Assembly (NCBI GenBank): GCA_907164885.2
Contig: OU015492.1
Span: 41,922,393-41,986,392, forward strand
Length of the DNA stretch: 64,000 bases
Reading direction: 5' to 3'
From: Dolomedes plantarius
Lineage: Eukaryota; Arthropoda; Arachnida; Araneae; Dolomedidae
Positions within the stretch are counted from its first letter, which is position 1. Each line of letters opens with the position of its first letter. The position numbers were made by a program, and so were the translations under genes. This document shows positions 48,448-60,296 of this stretch, in pieces. The notes under the pieces are model-generated. The model saw only the letters and a program-made list of their open reading frames with translations, was not told where the DNA came from and ran no database searches.

Positions 48448-48860
48448 ATATTAAAGAACGAACATTTCAAGTTTAGTGACCCAATATAAAGATCAATGTT
48501 TGAGTAGCTACAAAAGATGTTTCAATGTTCGTTCAAAAGAATTGAGAAAATCAGTTTTAATTTCCTGTTACAGTCATTTTGTTTGATATTAAAGAACGAA
48601 CATCTCAAGTTTAGTGACCCAATATAAGGATCAATGTTTGAGTAGCTACAAAAACTGTTTTAATGTTACGTTGAAAAGAATTGATAAAATCAGTTTTAAT
48701 TTCCCGTTACTGTCATTTTGTTTGATATTAAAGAACGAACATCCCAAGTTTAGAGACCCAATATAAGGGTCAATGTTCGAGTAGCTACAAAATCTGTTTT
48801 AATGTTACGTTGAAAAGAATTGAGAAAACAAGTTTTAATTTCCAGTTACAGTCATTTTGG
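48448..48860 (+). repeat. Tandem repeat, three copies of about 137 bp
   Basis: Units share TTAAAGAACGAACAT, CAAGTTTAGTGACCCAATAT, GATCAATGTTTGAGTAGCTA and TTTTAATTTCC. The frame at 48259-48489 runs partly into the first copy and looks incidental. Confidence 0.9.
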
Positions 48861-50084
48861 TTCATATAATTACTTCTATGAGAGTACGATAGTATTTTCG
48901 TTCTGTTTTCTGAATAATTTTTTTTTTCATTTATCAAAAGACAACATTTTTCAATATTATAAATGCTGCAATATAATTTTAGTAAATTATAGCATTTTCA
49001 CCTTTGGACAGTTAGAAAATATCTTTAAAATTTAATAATAGGAAGTCCATGCTCTGTAACTAAATATTTTAATGAACTTGAATGGATTGACAAAATCGAA
49101 ATCCAGTTATCAACGATTTTATTATAGTTAGGCATATAAATAGAAATTAATTCTCAAATTCATGTTTCACAGCATAAAGGGGTATATAATGGCATAAAGC
49201 GGGATTTGATATTCTAGATAATTTTATAATCTTCCTACTCGTCTGAAGGAAGACACACGAGACAAATTCATCTTCCCTCCCATGTTTGAATTAATTCTAT
49301 TTTCTACCCGAATAAGAAGACAGCAGCTATTAAATATTCAAACAACCGACACACTCTTTCGGTTATCAAAATTTCTCTCTGTGAAACACTTGCGCATTTA
49401 AGCGCATGTTAATCAATTTAGCTTCTGCCTCTATTGAGTTTTTGTAAACATACAGAAATTATGTTTAAACGACTCCGTGAAGGAAAGCATTGCTTTGGAA
49501 TTCTTTTTTGAAAAGCATTTTTAGCTCATAAATCCTGCCCTTACCTTTTCATTAATATTATTCTTTGTCTTCTGTTAAAGTGTTTAGTCTGAATTTTTGA
49601 TATTGTTTTATTCTTATTTCGTGATTCGAAAATTCCTTTTTGTCTCCATTAGTAGCTGTTTCTTTGATATTTTGATAAAAAAATAGCCTTATTATGGTAT
49701 AAAAAGAATAGACGTAAATTAGTTATGAGATTCTCAACTGCTTTCCACAAATTCTTTGATACTAATTAGAAACAATTAGTAGCATTACTTAATTTAAGTG
49801 AGATAGTTAAGTTAAAAAATAAGTATAATTACTCGCATAACATACGACTGAGTAATGTGTTTGTCCTTTTACTGTTCTGTTGTGTACAGGAATGGTAAAA
49901 ACTCCTGTTACTAGTCAAAACTCTTATGACTGTAGATATATTTTTTCATTTCGCAATGAACTATTATATGAAAAAAAGTGCAAAACTACATGCTTCTGTA
50001 ATCGCGTAAAAATCAACAGCATTAGATAAGTTAAGAATTATTCGTTTATTAAAACCGCAAATTGAACAAATCTGTGTTATATTG
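48861..50084. other. AT-rich non-coding stretch
   Basis: Nothing recognised; the 71-codon frame at 48820-49035 has no family features. Confidence 0.4.
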
Positions 50085-50255
50085 AGCGAAACTTCTCTAG
50101 CCGGCTACCCTTCTTAAGGGCCATATTTTGTTAAGAATCAGTTAAAGACTCCATAGAACCAATTTTAGGGAAGTAACCTCTTTTTCAACGGCCACCGCTC
50201 AAAACGGCCACTTTTTTCGGAACCATTACTGGCCACCTTAGAGAAGTTTCACTGT
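50085..50255. mobile_element. Pogo-like MITE, single copy
   Basis: About 170 bp with inverted ends GCGAAACTTCTCTAG and, at the right, AGAGAAGTTTCACTG followed by TA. The interior matches the tandem units at 18260-18840 (GGAACCATTACTGGCCACC). Too short to code. Confidence 0.75.
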
Positions 50256-50335
50256 ATTTCCTTTCGGATCTATTTATATCCTGAAAAGGTTAGTATCAGA
50301 TGGTCGAATTCAGAGGGTTTTCTTTTTGGCATTAA

Positions 50336-51775
50336 GGCAGCTGTGTACTAACCCTATTGGATTCTCTCACCTCAGTGTTAAACTATGGAAAAAATGTGTC
50401 CAAGGATTGCGGAATTGGATTTAAAGATTTTTTTTTTTAACTAACCGCTGCGCGACTAGCATGGTTGCTTTTAGTTTTATATTTTCTTTTGCAAAACAAC
50501 TCAACTGAAAGAAACGTATGTAAGGAATGTTACTATTACCTTTCATCATAAATATAAGTTGTTAAGTGGTAGTGCGATCTCAGCCAAAAAATTTATAATC
50601 ATTGCAAAATTTTCTATAAGGCTGATTCCAAGACATCGTGATTAAAAAAATATGAATTTTCATTACTTCAGAACAGAGTTAAAGATAAGACTGAGAAACC
50701 GAACACCAATGATTTTAAAAATTACATTCCTCTCTGTATGTAATATTTTTTTTAATTAAGATATCTACACTTTATCATTGCATCAAATAAGAAATTGTTA
50801 GAGACACATTTTTTTACTAAAAAATGAGTAAAAATTTAGCAAGTACTAAAATATAGTATTGATTACATAACTCTCTATATGTACTATTGTTCACAATTCA
50901 GATATCTACACTTAATTATACCAAATAAAAAATTGTTGGGAAAATTTCTTCACTTATAAAATGAAGTAAAAATTCAGCAAGTACTACTAAAAAAAGTGTA
51001 GACAATTAACTCTTACTTACTATTAAGATATTATAATGCAATTATTAATATTTTACTATGATATTCCTCAAACTTCTTCATAAACACAGCTGAGTATTTC
51101 AGTAGGAGATACTATAGTGACAGAATCAAAAGAACGGACCTACATACAACTGTCCATGACTAAACACTGGATTTGATAGGTCTAAACATATTTTGTCAAA
51201 AGTTTGTCCTCTTATATACATTTAGAAAAATCGATGGAACAAATGAATAAATTATCTCGTGAATAAATTAAAATTATGCCCCATGAAAAATTATACACGT
51301 GTAAAATACAGAAATTATTGTATCAAATTACGTGCTATTGTCGAACTACTACACACACGTGTTTGGCCGCTAATGTTTACATCTGGTAGTTGCAGCCGTT
51401 GCCATTCACAGTGTAGAAATATCGCAGATTTTTGTGCCGCATACCTACACATTATATATATATAGATTGTACTCCGTAATAGAGAAAGAAGTTTTAAACC
51501 TTGGGGCAGTTGTCATATTTTTTCAAATGTAAATAATATTTTAAAATTTAAATTATTCGAGGAAAAAATCTGAGTGTTTTAAATGCTTATAAATTCCTTT
51601 AGGGGGCGCAATTTATAAAATGAATTCTGTTGCAAAGTGCAGTAAAGTTCTGGCTATCTCAAAATGCCATTTTTATTTGGTTATCGGTATTTATGGCACT
51701 GTAAACAGTAGACAAATTTTTTCCATAGGTTAATGTTGAGGCGAGCGAATCCAATAGGGTTAGTACACAGCAGCC
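50336..51775. mobile_element. TTAA-flanked non-autonomous element (group 2), 1.44 kb
   Basis: Flanked by TTAA (50332-50335 and 51776-51779), with inverted ends of about 65 bp: GGCAGCTGTGTACTAACCC on the left and, reverse-complemented, GGCTGCTGTGTACTAACCC on the right, then ATTGGATTC and the TATGGAAAAAAT block. The interior is AT-rich; the longest frame is 68 codons (51259-51465) and unrecognised. No transposase. Confidence 0.85.
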
Positions 51776-51779
51776 TTAA

Positions 51780-52639
51780 CAAACTATTTTTTTTTTGCTA
51801 TACAATCAAGAAATGCATATAGAATTATGAAAAATTATTCCTGATCAGCGGATTTCTTCTTATTAAGAAGATTTTACTTAGATTAAATCTACTTCGGTGT
51901 GTTATTATCACAGCATTGCATATCGGAAATGTTCATATAAGGATCGCACTGAGAATGTGACAAGACTCAGTCAGTCTCGGAATCGTAAGGAGTTTATTTT
52001 GCTGCCTGGCATAAAGCTTTTGGTATCTATATTCCTGCACTAACGATATTTCTATAAAATGATCCCTAGCACTTGTTTAGTTAATACCCAGTTACAAACT
52101 CGGCATTAAGGGACAAGGAGAGTTTTTCTAGTCCGATATACATAGAAGGCAATTAACAAGGCAATAAAATAGACATTTATGTGTGTCTCTGTGTGTGTGT
52201 GTGTATTTTGCCATAAATGAACAAAATCAACTTTTTATTTTGAAGCAAATTTATCCTATATACTACAGATCCATATACACGCCAATTAATTTTTTCAGTA
52301 AGTTAACAATTTATACACGCATATAATTCTTTAATTACTTGTGAGATTTTTTAATTACTTTTCATACTCTGAAAATTGATCTTGCTCTCATTTTCTCATT
52401 GCTCATCAGTCAAAAGTGAAACCAAAAATTATCTTCTTAATAAACTTTACCACTTGAACAGAGTACAAAATAAATTACAATACCCATGACAAATGTAGAA
52501 CTCATGATGTTTTGCCATTTGTGTACAAACAATTACCTCTTCCCTTACAGGTTAGTTTTATACCTGCTCCAAGCGGCATCATGGGAATTGCAGGCAGTTA
52601 TATTTATAACTTATATGGGTATATAACTTATATGGGTTC
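51780..52639. other. Non-coding spacer
   Basis: Short TG run near 52181-52204; nothing else recognised. Confidence 0.4.
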
Positions 52640-52940
52640 AAAGTAGTCTAGTAGTAGCTCGTCGGCTTTCGGTGCTAAGGGTGCTCGAGTCGAATCCAAA
52701 CATGGGCCACTATGTATTTCCGTAGCCGTGTATGGGACTTTAAATCCGTTGGCCGGAAAGTCCCTCTATGAGGAGAGAGAGGGTGTGATAGGGTACGATC
52801 CCCCCAGATTCCATCCTTAGAGGTGATCTGTAAAAATTTAGGTGAAACCTGACTAAATTGGATTCCGACCCTAGTGGTGCCATTATAAACAGGAACCGTA
52901 CCGTTCATCCCGGTAGCCTATATCTATGGACCTGGTCTGG
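52640..52940 (+). mobile_element. tRNA-derived SINE-like repeat, copy B
   Basis: The 5' part resembles a tRNA: GTAGCTCGTCGGCTTTCGG is A-box-like, and GAGTCGAATCC (52687-52697) is a good B box at plausible spacing. A GC-rich body follows, sharing segments with 39178-39500 in the opposite orientation (AGGGTCGGAATCC in reverse complement, GGTGCCATTATAAACAGG). A T-rich homopolymer lies about 40 bp downstream. This fits a pol III SINE; the target duplication was not resolved. The 77-codon minus frame is incidental. Confidence 0.55.
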
Positions 52941-52977
52941 AATAAAAATTCCGGCCAGGGGGCATTAGTAAAAATAT

Positions 52978-52980
<3 letters not shown>

Positions 52981-53013
<33 letters not shown>

Positions 53014-53029
53014 GGGGGGGGGGAGGGGG
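52981..53029. repeat. Poly-T / poly-G tract
   Basis: About 32 T residues followed directly by about 16 mostly G residues. Assembly length here is uncertain. Confidence 0.9.
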
Positions 53030-55309
53030 TCGGACCACTTCGCCAAATGTTTGTTGACTAAAAATTTGACGAAAAAAAAATTATGCCAAAATACTTTTCA
53101 CGTTGAGTGTAAAAACTGATATCTAAATGCACATGCGATTAACAATGTGGCCCAAGGAGACTAAAGTCTATTTTGTTTTTGAAGTATTATACAGAAATTA
53201 AATATGATGAGGTGATCTAATGAAGTGGTTTATATGTCGTTTCATTAAAATGAAGGTTTATCAAAATATTTTACAAATTGCTTTATAAACACTTAATTAA
53301 GTCTAATATTTCATGGGTTTTTCAAATAAATATTGGGTAAAAATTATTTAACAAAAGGCATTCATTTACCCTAAAGATTTTCATTGGTAATGATTTCATT
53401 TTAAACAATTTCCATCTGCAATTTTGAGAAAATGTACGTTGAGAAATATTACGTTAATTCGTTTTTAAGTCATAAATTTTAATTATATTTCTCATATCTG
53501 TATTTATTTACTGCTGTATATAATTGATATTACTGCTCTGAAAATAAATTCAAGTCTCGTGAGACCTTCCGCCTTGAAAGTTATTTAAATTATTCCTTTT
53601 TTTTTTTGTTGTAACTTATTTACATTATAAAACATCAAATAACTGAGATAAAAGCAGAAAGTAAAAGTGCAAACAAGAGAATTCTGAAGGTCATTAGACG
53701 ATTTAATAACTATTTTTTAATGGTAGAGATATTAATGTAAAGTGAAATTTTGGTTCTCAAAAATACCATAAATTCCTTTCTTCTGAACAGTAAAATTTGT
53801 TCCGGTTTTCATCCTAAATAATAGCGGAGGAAATATATTATTAATGAAATTATTTCTGTGCTGCCAAATAAAAGTTTTAAAATAACTGAAATATGTATTA
53901 AGGAAATTCCCTACAAATCAGCATTTTCCGGGAAGGAAAACTATGCCTTTTCTTCACGCGAGAAAGTTATTCATACATCTAGAGACAATGACTACATTGG
54001 TTAATTGCAGTTTCTAATTTTTTTTCATTTTTCTTATTTATGTTAACTTTTGCCTTATTCATCATAGTTTTCATCTACGCACGCTTTCACCTTAAATAGC
54101 TTCAGAATCATGTGATCAGATTGCTTAGCGGGATCACTTTTTGGGGAGGCAAATTCAGTTACTGCCGATTTCATTATGAATTTCAAACTTTAGGAAATGA
54201 CAGCATATATGTTAGCAATGTGAACTAAGAATTACTTTAAAGCCCATTAATTACTTGCCTTTCCGAAGTTTGACGTCATATTTTGCATTTCCCTTTTAAG
54301 CCGGTTCAAGTTAAAGCGATTCAATTCATAACTAAGCCGAATCACTGACGCAAATTTCTTGTGATTACGTCATGTTTGGCAGACTGCCGTACGTCATATA
54401 ATTAAACATAAAAGTCTCTAGTAGAGGGCGTATTTCGTAGAAGTTACAACAAGATATTTGAATATCAGCTTTTGACACTTGTATATAAGCCGTGGATACT
54501 TTCAGGAAAGATATAGGGGTGTATAGAGGTGATGATATAGAAGATATGAGATGAGTATCGGTATTTTTAGATAGTGTCAAGCTGCTCTGTTCATCAATGC
54601 GTTTATTAAGAAGTCGGTGTCTGTTCTGATGAGATAGCAAGATATTGTATTAAGCCTGCTAAAAGTAAGGTATTTTATATTACTTCAACATTTAAATCCC
54701 TTTTGATAGTCCATCACAGTATAGGAAATTGACTGTCTGTTTAAGAAATTGATTCAATGTAAAAGCCCGGTGTGCATTACTAATGTTACTAATGAAGAAT
54801 GAAGATATTGACATTGTTGTTTTTAACTAATTTTAACTAGTTTTTCAAATGAATAAATACTTTTATGTTATTGTTAGAAGGCTTGTCGTCTATACATTAT
54901 TTTGGGCATCTTCAATGGTTTTAACGTACAACTTTTTTTTAACAAACATAGCTTTTACTGCACAGCTGTTACTCTGCTATTCAGTATATATAATAGAAGA
55001 ATTATTAGAATTGTTGACGTACATGTTTTACATGTACGCTGACAATATATAATGGGAATGAAATCCCCTAATTTGAGAAATAAATTTACTAATGTGTGAT
55101 TATGTGGAATATATGGCCTCTATGCCTCTCAGTCACAGAATGCAGTCAAAAGTGTCGTATTGTTTAAGGTTGAGGCAGAACAAATACAGGGTTCTTTTAG
55201 AAGTACATTCTTCCTCTATTGCGTTTTATATTGTGTTTCGCAGAAAGAAGACTCCGCGCTGCGTTTCAAACAGGACTCCTAGAGCACAAAATACCATATG
55301 AAAGTCGTT
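53030..55309. other. AT-rich non-coding stretch
   Basis: No supportable gene. A TACAGGG at 55185-55191 could be an end of the transposon whose other end is near 56304, but only the first seven bases agree. Confidence 0.35.
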
Positions 55310-55786
55310 TTCAATACTTTATTATAACATACTCATGCAGCGAACTGACTTCTCTCGCTAGTCAAAAAGTGCGCATCTAAAACTAACAACTCACAACTCT
55401 TTCGACTGTTGTCAGCCCTACTCAAGTAGCGTTTGCCAGAAAATGCGTTCCTCCAGAAAACCGCCAACAAAACAAAGTTTGCCACGAAAAGGTGGCCCAA
55501 CACCCATACCCCTACTGACTGGGACATAATGATCGGATGTGCTGACCCGCCAAGGTAGTAGCCAGTCCCCCAAAACCTCCACCCACCACTGGGGTCCGTT
55601 AACAAAATTAATGATGGCCGGGAACGCCCAGACGGCCACAGATATTCCAGACCGTTGGTTATTTGCCTCTCCGTCACCACATACTGCGACAAGCAATTCC
55701 CGAAAACGGAAGAAAGAGGGAGGCGGAAGAGGGACAAGAGAGGTATATACAACCCCTTTCTACAGCAAACAAAAGTCATCACAACA
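55310..55786 (-). mobile_element. LTR-like GC-rich block
   Basis: Read on the minus strand it begins TGTTGTGATGACTTTTG (from 55786), has a TATA-like GTATATACCT near 55750 and an AATAAA near 55320, and is much GC-richer than its flanks. This matches LTR organisation, but neither a terminal CA with target duplication nor a second copy is found. Long open frames on both strands (160 codons minus, 103 codons plus) are unfamiliar and probably due to the GC content. Confidence 0.4.
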
Positions 55787-55811
55787 GTGCAGTAGAATGG
55801 TCTCCCACATT

Positions 55812-56196
55812 TCAAAGGGTAATAAAAAACTTTTTTTCACTAGGTTTTGAAAATAACGTCACTTCCCTAAAATTTTTCATCACTCTGTTAGTCTTCTCCA
55901 GGGGTATGGTGGGAAGAACCTCGCGAATAGCGGACTGACATACTCGTTGCACATATTTAGGCGTTCCAATGTTCAGAGGACGACCACTTGGTTTCCTTTT
56001 TAGTAGAGAAACACTTGATCTCACCTTTGAAACTCATCGCAGGATTGTTTTTCGATTAGGAACGGCATCAGTTGCAAAGAGTGCGAAGTGCGTCAGTAAA
56101 TTCCCTCGGTGTCGTGGTTACAGAAATTTTGTTTTAAAAGAAATCCTCGATAACGATACCACGATGTTCACCGTACCAACACATGGTGTTTACTGA
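55812..56196 (-). pseudogene. DUF4817-type transposase N-terminal fragment
   Basis: Reading down the minus strand from about 56196: MCWYGEHRGIVIEDFF, a stop, NKISVTTTPREFTDA, then after frame changes an HTH linker (KRKPSGRPLNIGTPKYVQRV, then CQSAIREVLP). This is the DUF4817 helix-turn-helix region of mariner-related transposases (pattern ...TVETFL.NxxSVxxTQRxFR...FRETGSV.RKPPGRP..TPExVERVR). The similarity ends around 55860; the catalytic domain is absent, replaced by the LTR-like block. It complements the C-terminal pieces at 37.2-37.8 kb, but the ends differ, so they need not be the same family. Confidence 0.7.
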
Positions 56197-56304
56197 AAAC
56201 TAGAAAATTCACCCGAACTGTTGGCAGCTTCCTCGTCGCCTTATCGCCACCAATCCCTTTCTAGTGACCTTCAGAAATGTGGAAGTCCGTTCTCCAGCGC
56301 CCTG
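56197..56304 (-). mobile_element. Left terminal region of the DUF4817-type transposon
   Basis: Between the transposase start and CCCTG/TA at 56300-56306. Read outward on the minus strand it begins CAGGGCGCTGGAGAACGG, with the CAGGG start common to this group. Confidence 0.5.
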
Positions 56305-56306
56305 TA

Positions 56307-58594
56307 TATTACTATTTTGTGGTAATTGTATACGTTACCACCTGAACTGGGGGAGAAATAGTTACTTTTGAGAACTGCTTTCACTTATGTTGTAGCTTTT
56401 CAATCCCAAATTTTCAAATACGATTATTTCTATACTTCTGATGGCAGATAATACTAAAACTAACACATAAAAGTTGTATCTTTGATCATTTTTTCAAATA
56501 ACGAAACAGAGCATTCAAATACAAAAACCGGAAAGCATTTAAAATGTCGGAAGTGAAATGAATGCCCCCCTGTAGCAGATGACATTAACCACTTTTAATT
56601 TGATTCATATGAATAAAGCGAACGGTAAGAATAATTTCCAATTACTAACATGTTTGAATTAAAATATTTAAGTTGAATGGCTGGTTGAAAAAGAACTACA
56701 TGAATAAAATATAGATAAGTAAGAGACATTTTGTCTCAGAGTGCCTATAAAAGGAATAAACAAATTTAGAAACAATTTAACAAAAAATGATTTTAGTACA
56801 TGTACGTTTTATAATCTAAAAAAATAACATTTAGTTGTTTTTTATGAGATCTATAAGTCTGTAATACAAGTAATTGGCGTTAATAACAAACTGGTCAATT
56901 CAAATTACTAATTTCTAAAGAAACTTTATTCATTTATTTAAGTTAGCAAGCAATAACTAAGAGTTAAAATTTAACCTGGTGAACAAATAATTTAAATTGT
57001 CTCATTAGAAAAAAGAAAACTCTTTAAAGAAGCATATGAAGTTTTCATAAAAAAATGGTGACATTTTTAAATAGTTTTTTAATATATAGTTAAAAAAATC
57101 TAACTTTTAATATAAAAATGCTTTTTTCTAATCACATTAATTTTTCTGAAGTTCGGGTAGAAACAAGTTTTTTTTCTGAAAAAAAATCTTTCTTGCAAAT
57201 GGTAAAATAGAAAAGAATTCGAGGTTTTTGAGAACAGCTTTTTTCATCCTGATGTCTTAAAAACACTGTAATTTTTAGGCTGATTTTTCCCTCACAGTAA
57301 AAAAAAAAAGGGATGTCTCGGGACGTATCATTTGAATTGTTCCATTTTATACTTTATGTATACAATTATTAAAATTTATTGGAACATTTTCTGAATGTTA
57401 GATATGTTAAAAAGGCAATACGTTGCCAAATCTCATTGATCTGAGCAAACAAAACCTTTTGTTATTTATTTTCAAAAGAGCATTTGTTTAACATACAGAA
57501 GATTAAACACTGTTGATAATAATCGTGTTTATTCTTTTATTTTGTATGTAGTTACACATTTCAGATGATATTTTGAGGGAAAATATGAAATTGAATAAAA
57601 TAATCGCTTAGCATATGACAAAATTCCTTTATAAATACAAAGTTAAGTAGTTTTTATCATGTAATATAGTTTGAATATCAATGGGAATGGTATTGTACAG
57701 AATAATAAGAAGCACCGTATAATACCATTCTTTATGCAAAGATGGTCAAGTTTATTTGCGAATTCTTAAAAAAAACTTATAATCTCTTTGTGAAACACTC
57801 TTTAGAAAACAGGCCGTAGAACCTCAGTGAAGTACAAGGGATGTTAAATGTTAGACGTTTAAATTTAGCACATTCACTGTGGGAAATTTCCCACGGGGGC
57901 TAAAGATGTTTAACTAATTTAGAATGAAGCTCTAACAACGCGGTAAACGCCTCCACCTTCAAGATAACATTAGCAACACTCGGAAGGATCTGATATGCTC
58001 AAGCATCCTTCATACCCCTTATTAGTTGCTTTGTCCTTCAAGATGACTATTAGATCCTAAGACATCTACGATATAGCAGACTTACAATAGTGGGCGTCTA
58101 TAATGTTCACCAGATTTAGGATGACGTTGCCTTCTTGCTGAAAAATCACTTTATCTGAGTCTTTTTCAAACCCCAATTTATTAGACATAAAAAGTTAGCG
58201 AAAGAATTGTGGTATAAAATAAAACTCCGGATGAAAGATTCATCATGCACATAGCACTACATCTGAAAGGAGAAGACGAAATTCTATTTCTGGGGGTTTA
58301 GTACCCGATCGGTTAGTATTTATCTTTTTCAGCTATTTTGTTCTGCTTTGCCTTTATTTTTGTTTATGAGTTAACCGAAAAGATGATAAATTTGAAATAC
58401 AGCTTCTATTCATAAATTTCAAAATATTTTATCTCGCTTTTAAATTTCAAAAGAATTATGCTCTTTGAAATTATATTTTTTATCCTTAATCAAAATTTAA
58501 ACTATTTTAATTTCAAAAGTTGCTTTTTTAAAGAAAAAGGGAAAATAAAATTAATTTTACAGCTTAAGAATCTTTAACAATTGGTAGGTACGCG
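56307..58594. other. AT-rich non-coding stretch
   Basis: No gene recognised. GTGGGAAATTTCCCAC (57879-57894) is a perfect 16-bp palindrome. Confidence 0.4.
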
Positions 58595-60107
58595 TGTCAG
58601 AGGCATGCACAGATTGTGGTACTTGCCCATTCTTAAGGGGACAAGGGACCTTCAAACTCTAATTTTTTTTAATTTTTCATTTTTTACTTTGTATGCAAAA
58701 TGAGAATAATTAATTTTCTTTTTTACTGCACTGAAAACCTTTAAAATTCAAAATAAGGAGTTTTTTACAGAATAATGCTTGTTTTTTATTTTTATTTTTT
58801 TCAAAAATTCTAACATTTTTCAAAATGCTCTATGCGCATTCTGTATTAATTAAAGTCATTAATTTTTTTATTATAGGTTTACCCTATATGTATAAATATA
58901 AATGTGCATTCATTCATTTATTTATTTATTTTGTAGGAATCTAAAGTCTTAAATATTTTTTTTTCTATTCTGCCTGTTATTTTTTAAGGTTTTTACTTTA
59001 TTTTATGATCTATAAATTTCAAAAATTTTCGTGATTTCAAAAAATTCTGCACAGTTTTGTGACAAACACTTTAATTAACAATTCTGAGAAATTTGGAAGA
59101 TATCAGAAGAAAATGAATAATTATAATAATAATTCAATAACTTATTATCAGGAATACTACTATCTCACATACAGGAAATAATGAAGTCACTCACCCCTTC
59201 CCTTCTTCGCTGATTTGCAGGCAACGCTGCTAATCCACTGTTTGCTTCACTGGATAAATTTGACACAGTTCAAGGAGCCTTTTGAAAAATTCTCGCATTT
59301 TTGAAGATTTTTTTGATAAACAGGTCTAATTCAAACACAAAATACTTATTGTGAATTCTAAGTATTTTCAACTTAGTAGAAAAGAATATTAATCATACTC
59401 ATGTGGTATATAGAGTAAAATATTGAAAATTAAAGAAGAACGAGATTGAAGGTCCCTTGTTCCTTTAATTAGGAAAAGTCTTTCCATATGCGACTAATTT
59501 AAGAAAATATTAACAATTCGTTAAACAAGTCGTTAACGGACAGTTCAAAGGGGGGTAATTACAACCACCAATGGTACCAGATACTTTGAACACACTTACT
59601 GAGCGGAAACCGCAAGAGCTGTCTCACACCGATCCAGGCACTTCTAGAATGATTGGGATTTTTTGAAAGATGGGGTTTAAAAAGGCAAGAAAGAGAGGAG
59701 AAGAAGGAGAGGTAACTATGGGACGTGCTTCCCATCGCTATGCTTAACTGTACATTGAACTGAGTTAGACCTGATCCAGAAGGTATTAAAGAGATCGGAG
59801 TGGTGTGTACATCAACGACTCGCCATTGTGACTTAATTTGCTCGGAAACAGAGTCAAGTTATTCGGCTAGAAAACCTGATCCAAGACGAATTAAGGAGAT
59901 CGGAGTTGTGTGGACATCAACAACTCGTCATTGTGAATGAATTCTCTCGTGAACTGTGTCAAATTTATCCAGTGAAGCAAACGGTGGATTAGCAGCGTTG
60001 CCGGCTAATCAGCGAAGAAGGGAAGGGGTGAGTGACTTCATTATTTCCTGTATGTGAGATAGTAGTATTCCTGATAATAAGTTATTGAATTATTATTATA
60101 ATTATTG
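58595..60107 (+). repeat. 5' LTR of the gypsy-type element (interrupted; right limit uncertain)
   Basis: Starts TGTCAGAGGCATGC. It is split by the TTAA element and resumes at 59469. It contains a two-copy tandem repeat of about 105 bp (59770-59874 and 59875-59979) sharing CCTGATCCA, GAGATCGGAGT and ACATCAAC. The 3' LTR copy leaves the alignment just after GAGTTA at the start of this repeat, so the true 3' boundary cannot be fixed in this window. Confidence 0.6.
58637..59464. mobile_element. TTAA-flanked non-autonomous element (group 1) carrying an LTR segment
   Basis: 828 bp between TTAA at 58633-58636 and 59465-59468. Ends GGGGACAAGGGACCTTCAA and, reverse-complemented, AGGAACAAGGGACCTTCAA. 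Removing it restores continuity with the 3' LTR (CCCATTTTAAAGTGGGAAAAG). Inside, 59116-59272 is a reverse-complement copy, about 98% identical by eye, of 59950-60107 in the surrounding retrotransposon. No open frame. Confidence 0.85.
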
Positions 60108-60116
60108 ATGCGCTGG

Positions 60117-60265
60117 TATTATTATTAAAATTGTAGAAACAATTTTATGAGTTGAGGTGCAAAAGTGCTTGTATTACTATTATAATTCTGGAAGGAAATT
60201 TATGAGTAGAAGTGTTTAAGGGCTTGTGTTGTTATTATTATAATTGTTGAGGCAAATTTATTATT
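60117..60265 (+). repeat. Imperfect tandem repeat, about 58-bp unit, 2.5-3 copies
   Basis: Units share TTATTATTATAATT(G/C)T, AATTTATGAG and AAG(G/T)GCTTGT. Located in the 5' leader or LTR of the gypsy-type element. Confidence 0.7.
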
Positions 60266-60296
60266 ATAAGAGTTAGATTGTTTTAGTATCAGTATA

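Noticed and set aside
54849..55052. 67-codon hydrophobic frame resembling a small membrane protein
   Set aside because: The hydrophobicity follows from T-rich codons; no conserved motif or neighbouring evidence.
55333..55850. Frames of 160, 103 and 92 codons on both strands
   Set aside because: Overlapping open frames in several phases of a GC-rich LTR-like block, without recognisable domain; most likely compositional.
55185..56304. Single complete transposon bounded by TACAGGG at both ends
   Set aside because: Only seven terminal bases agree and the interior is dominated by an LTR-like block; kept as separate fragments.
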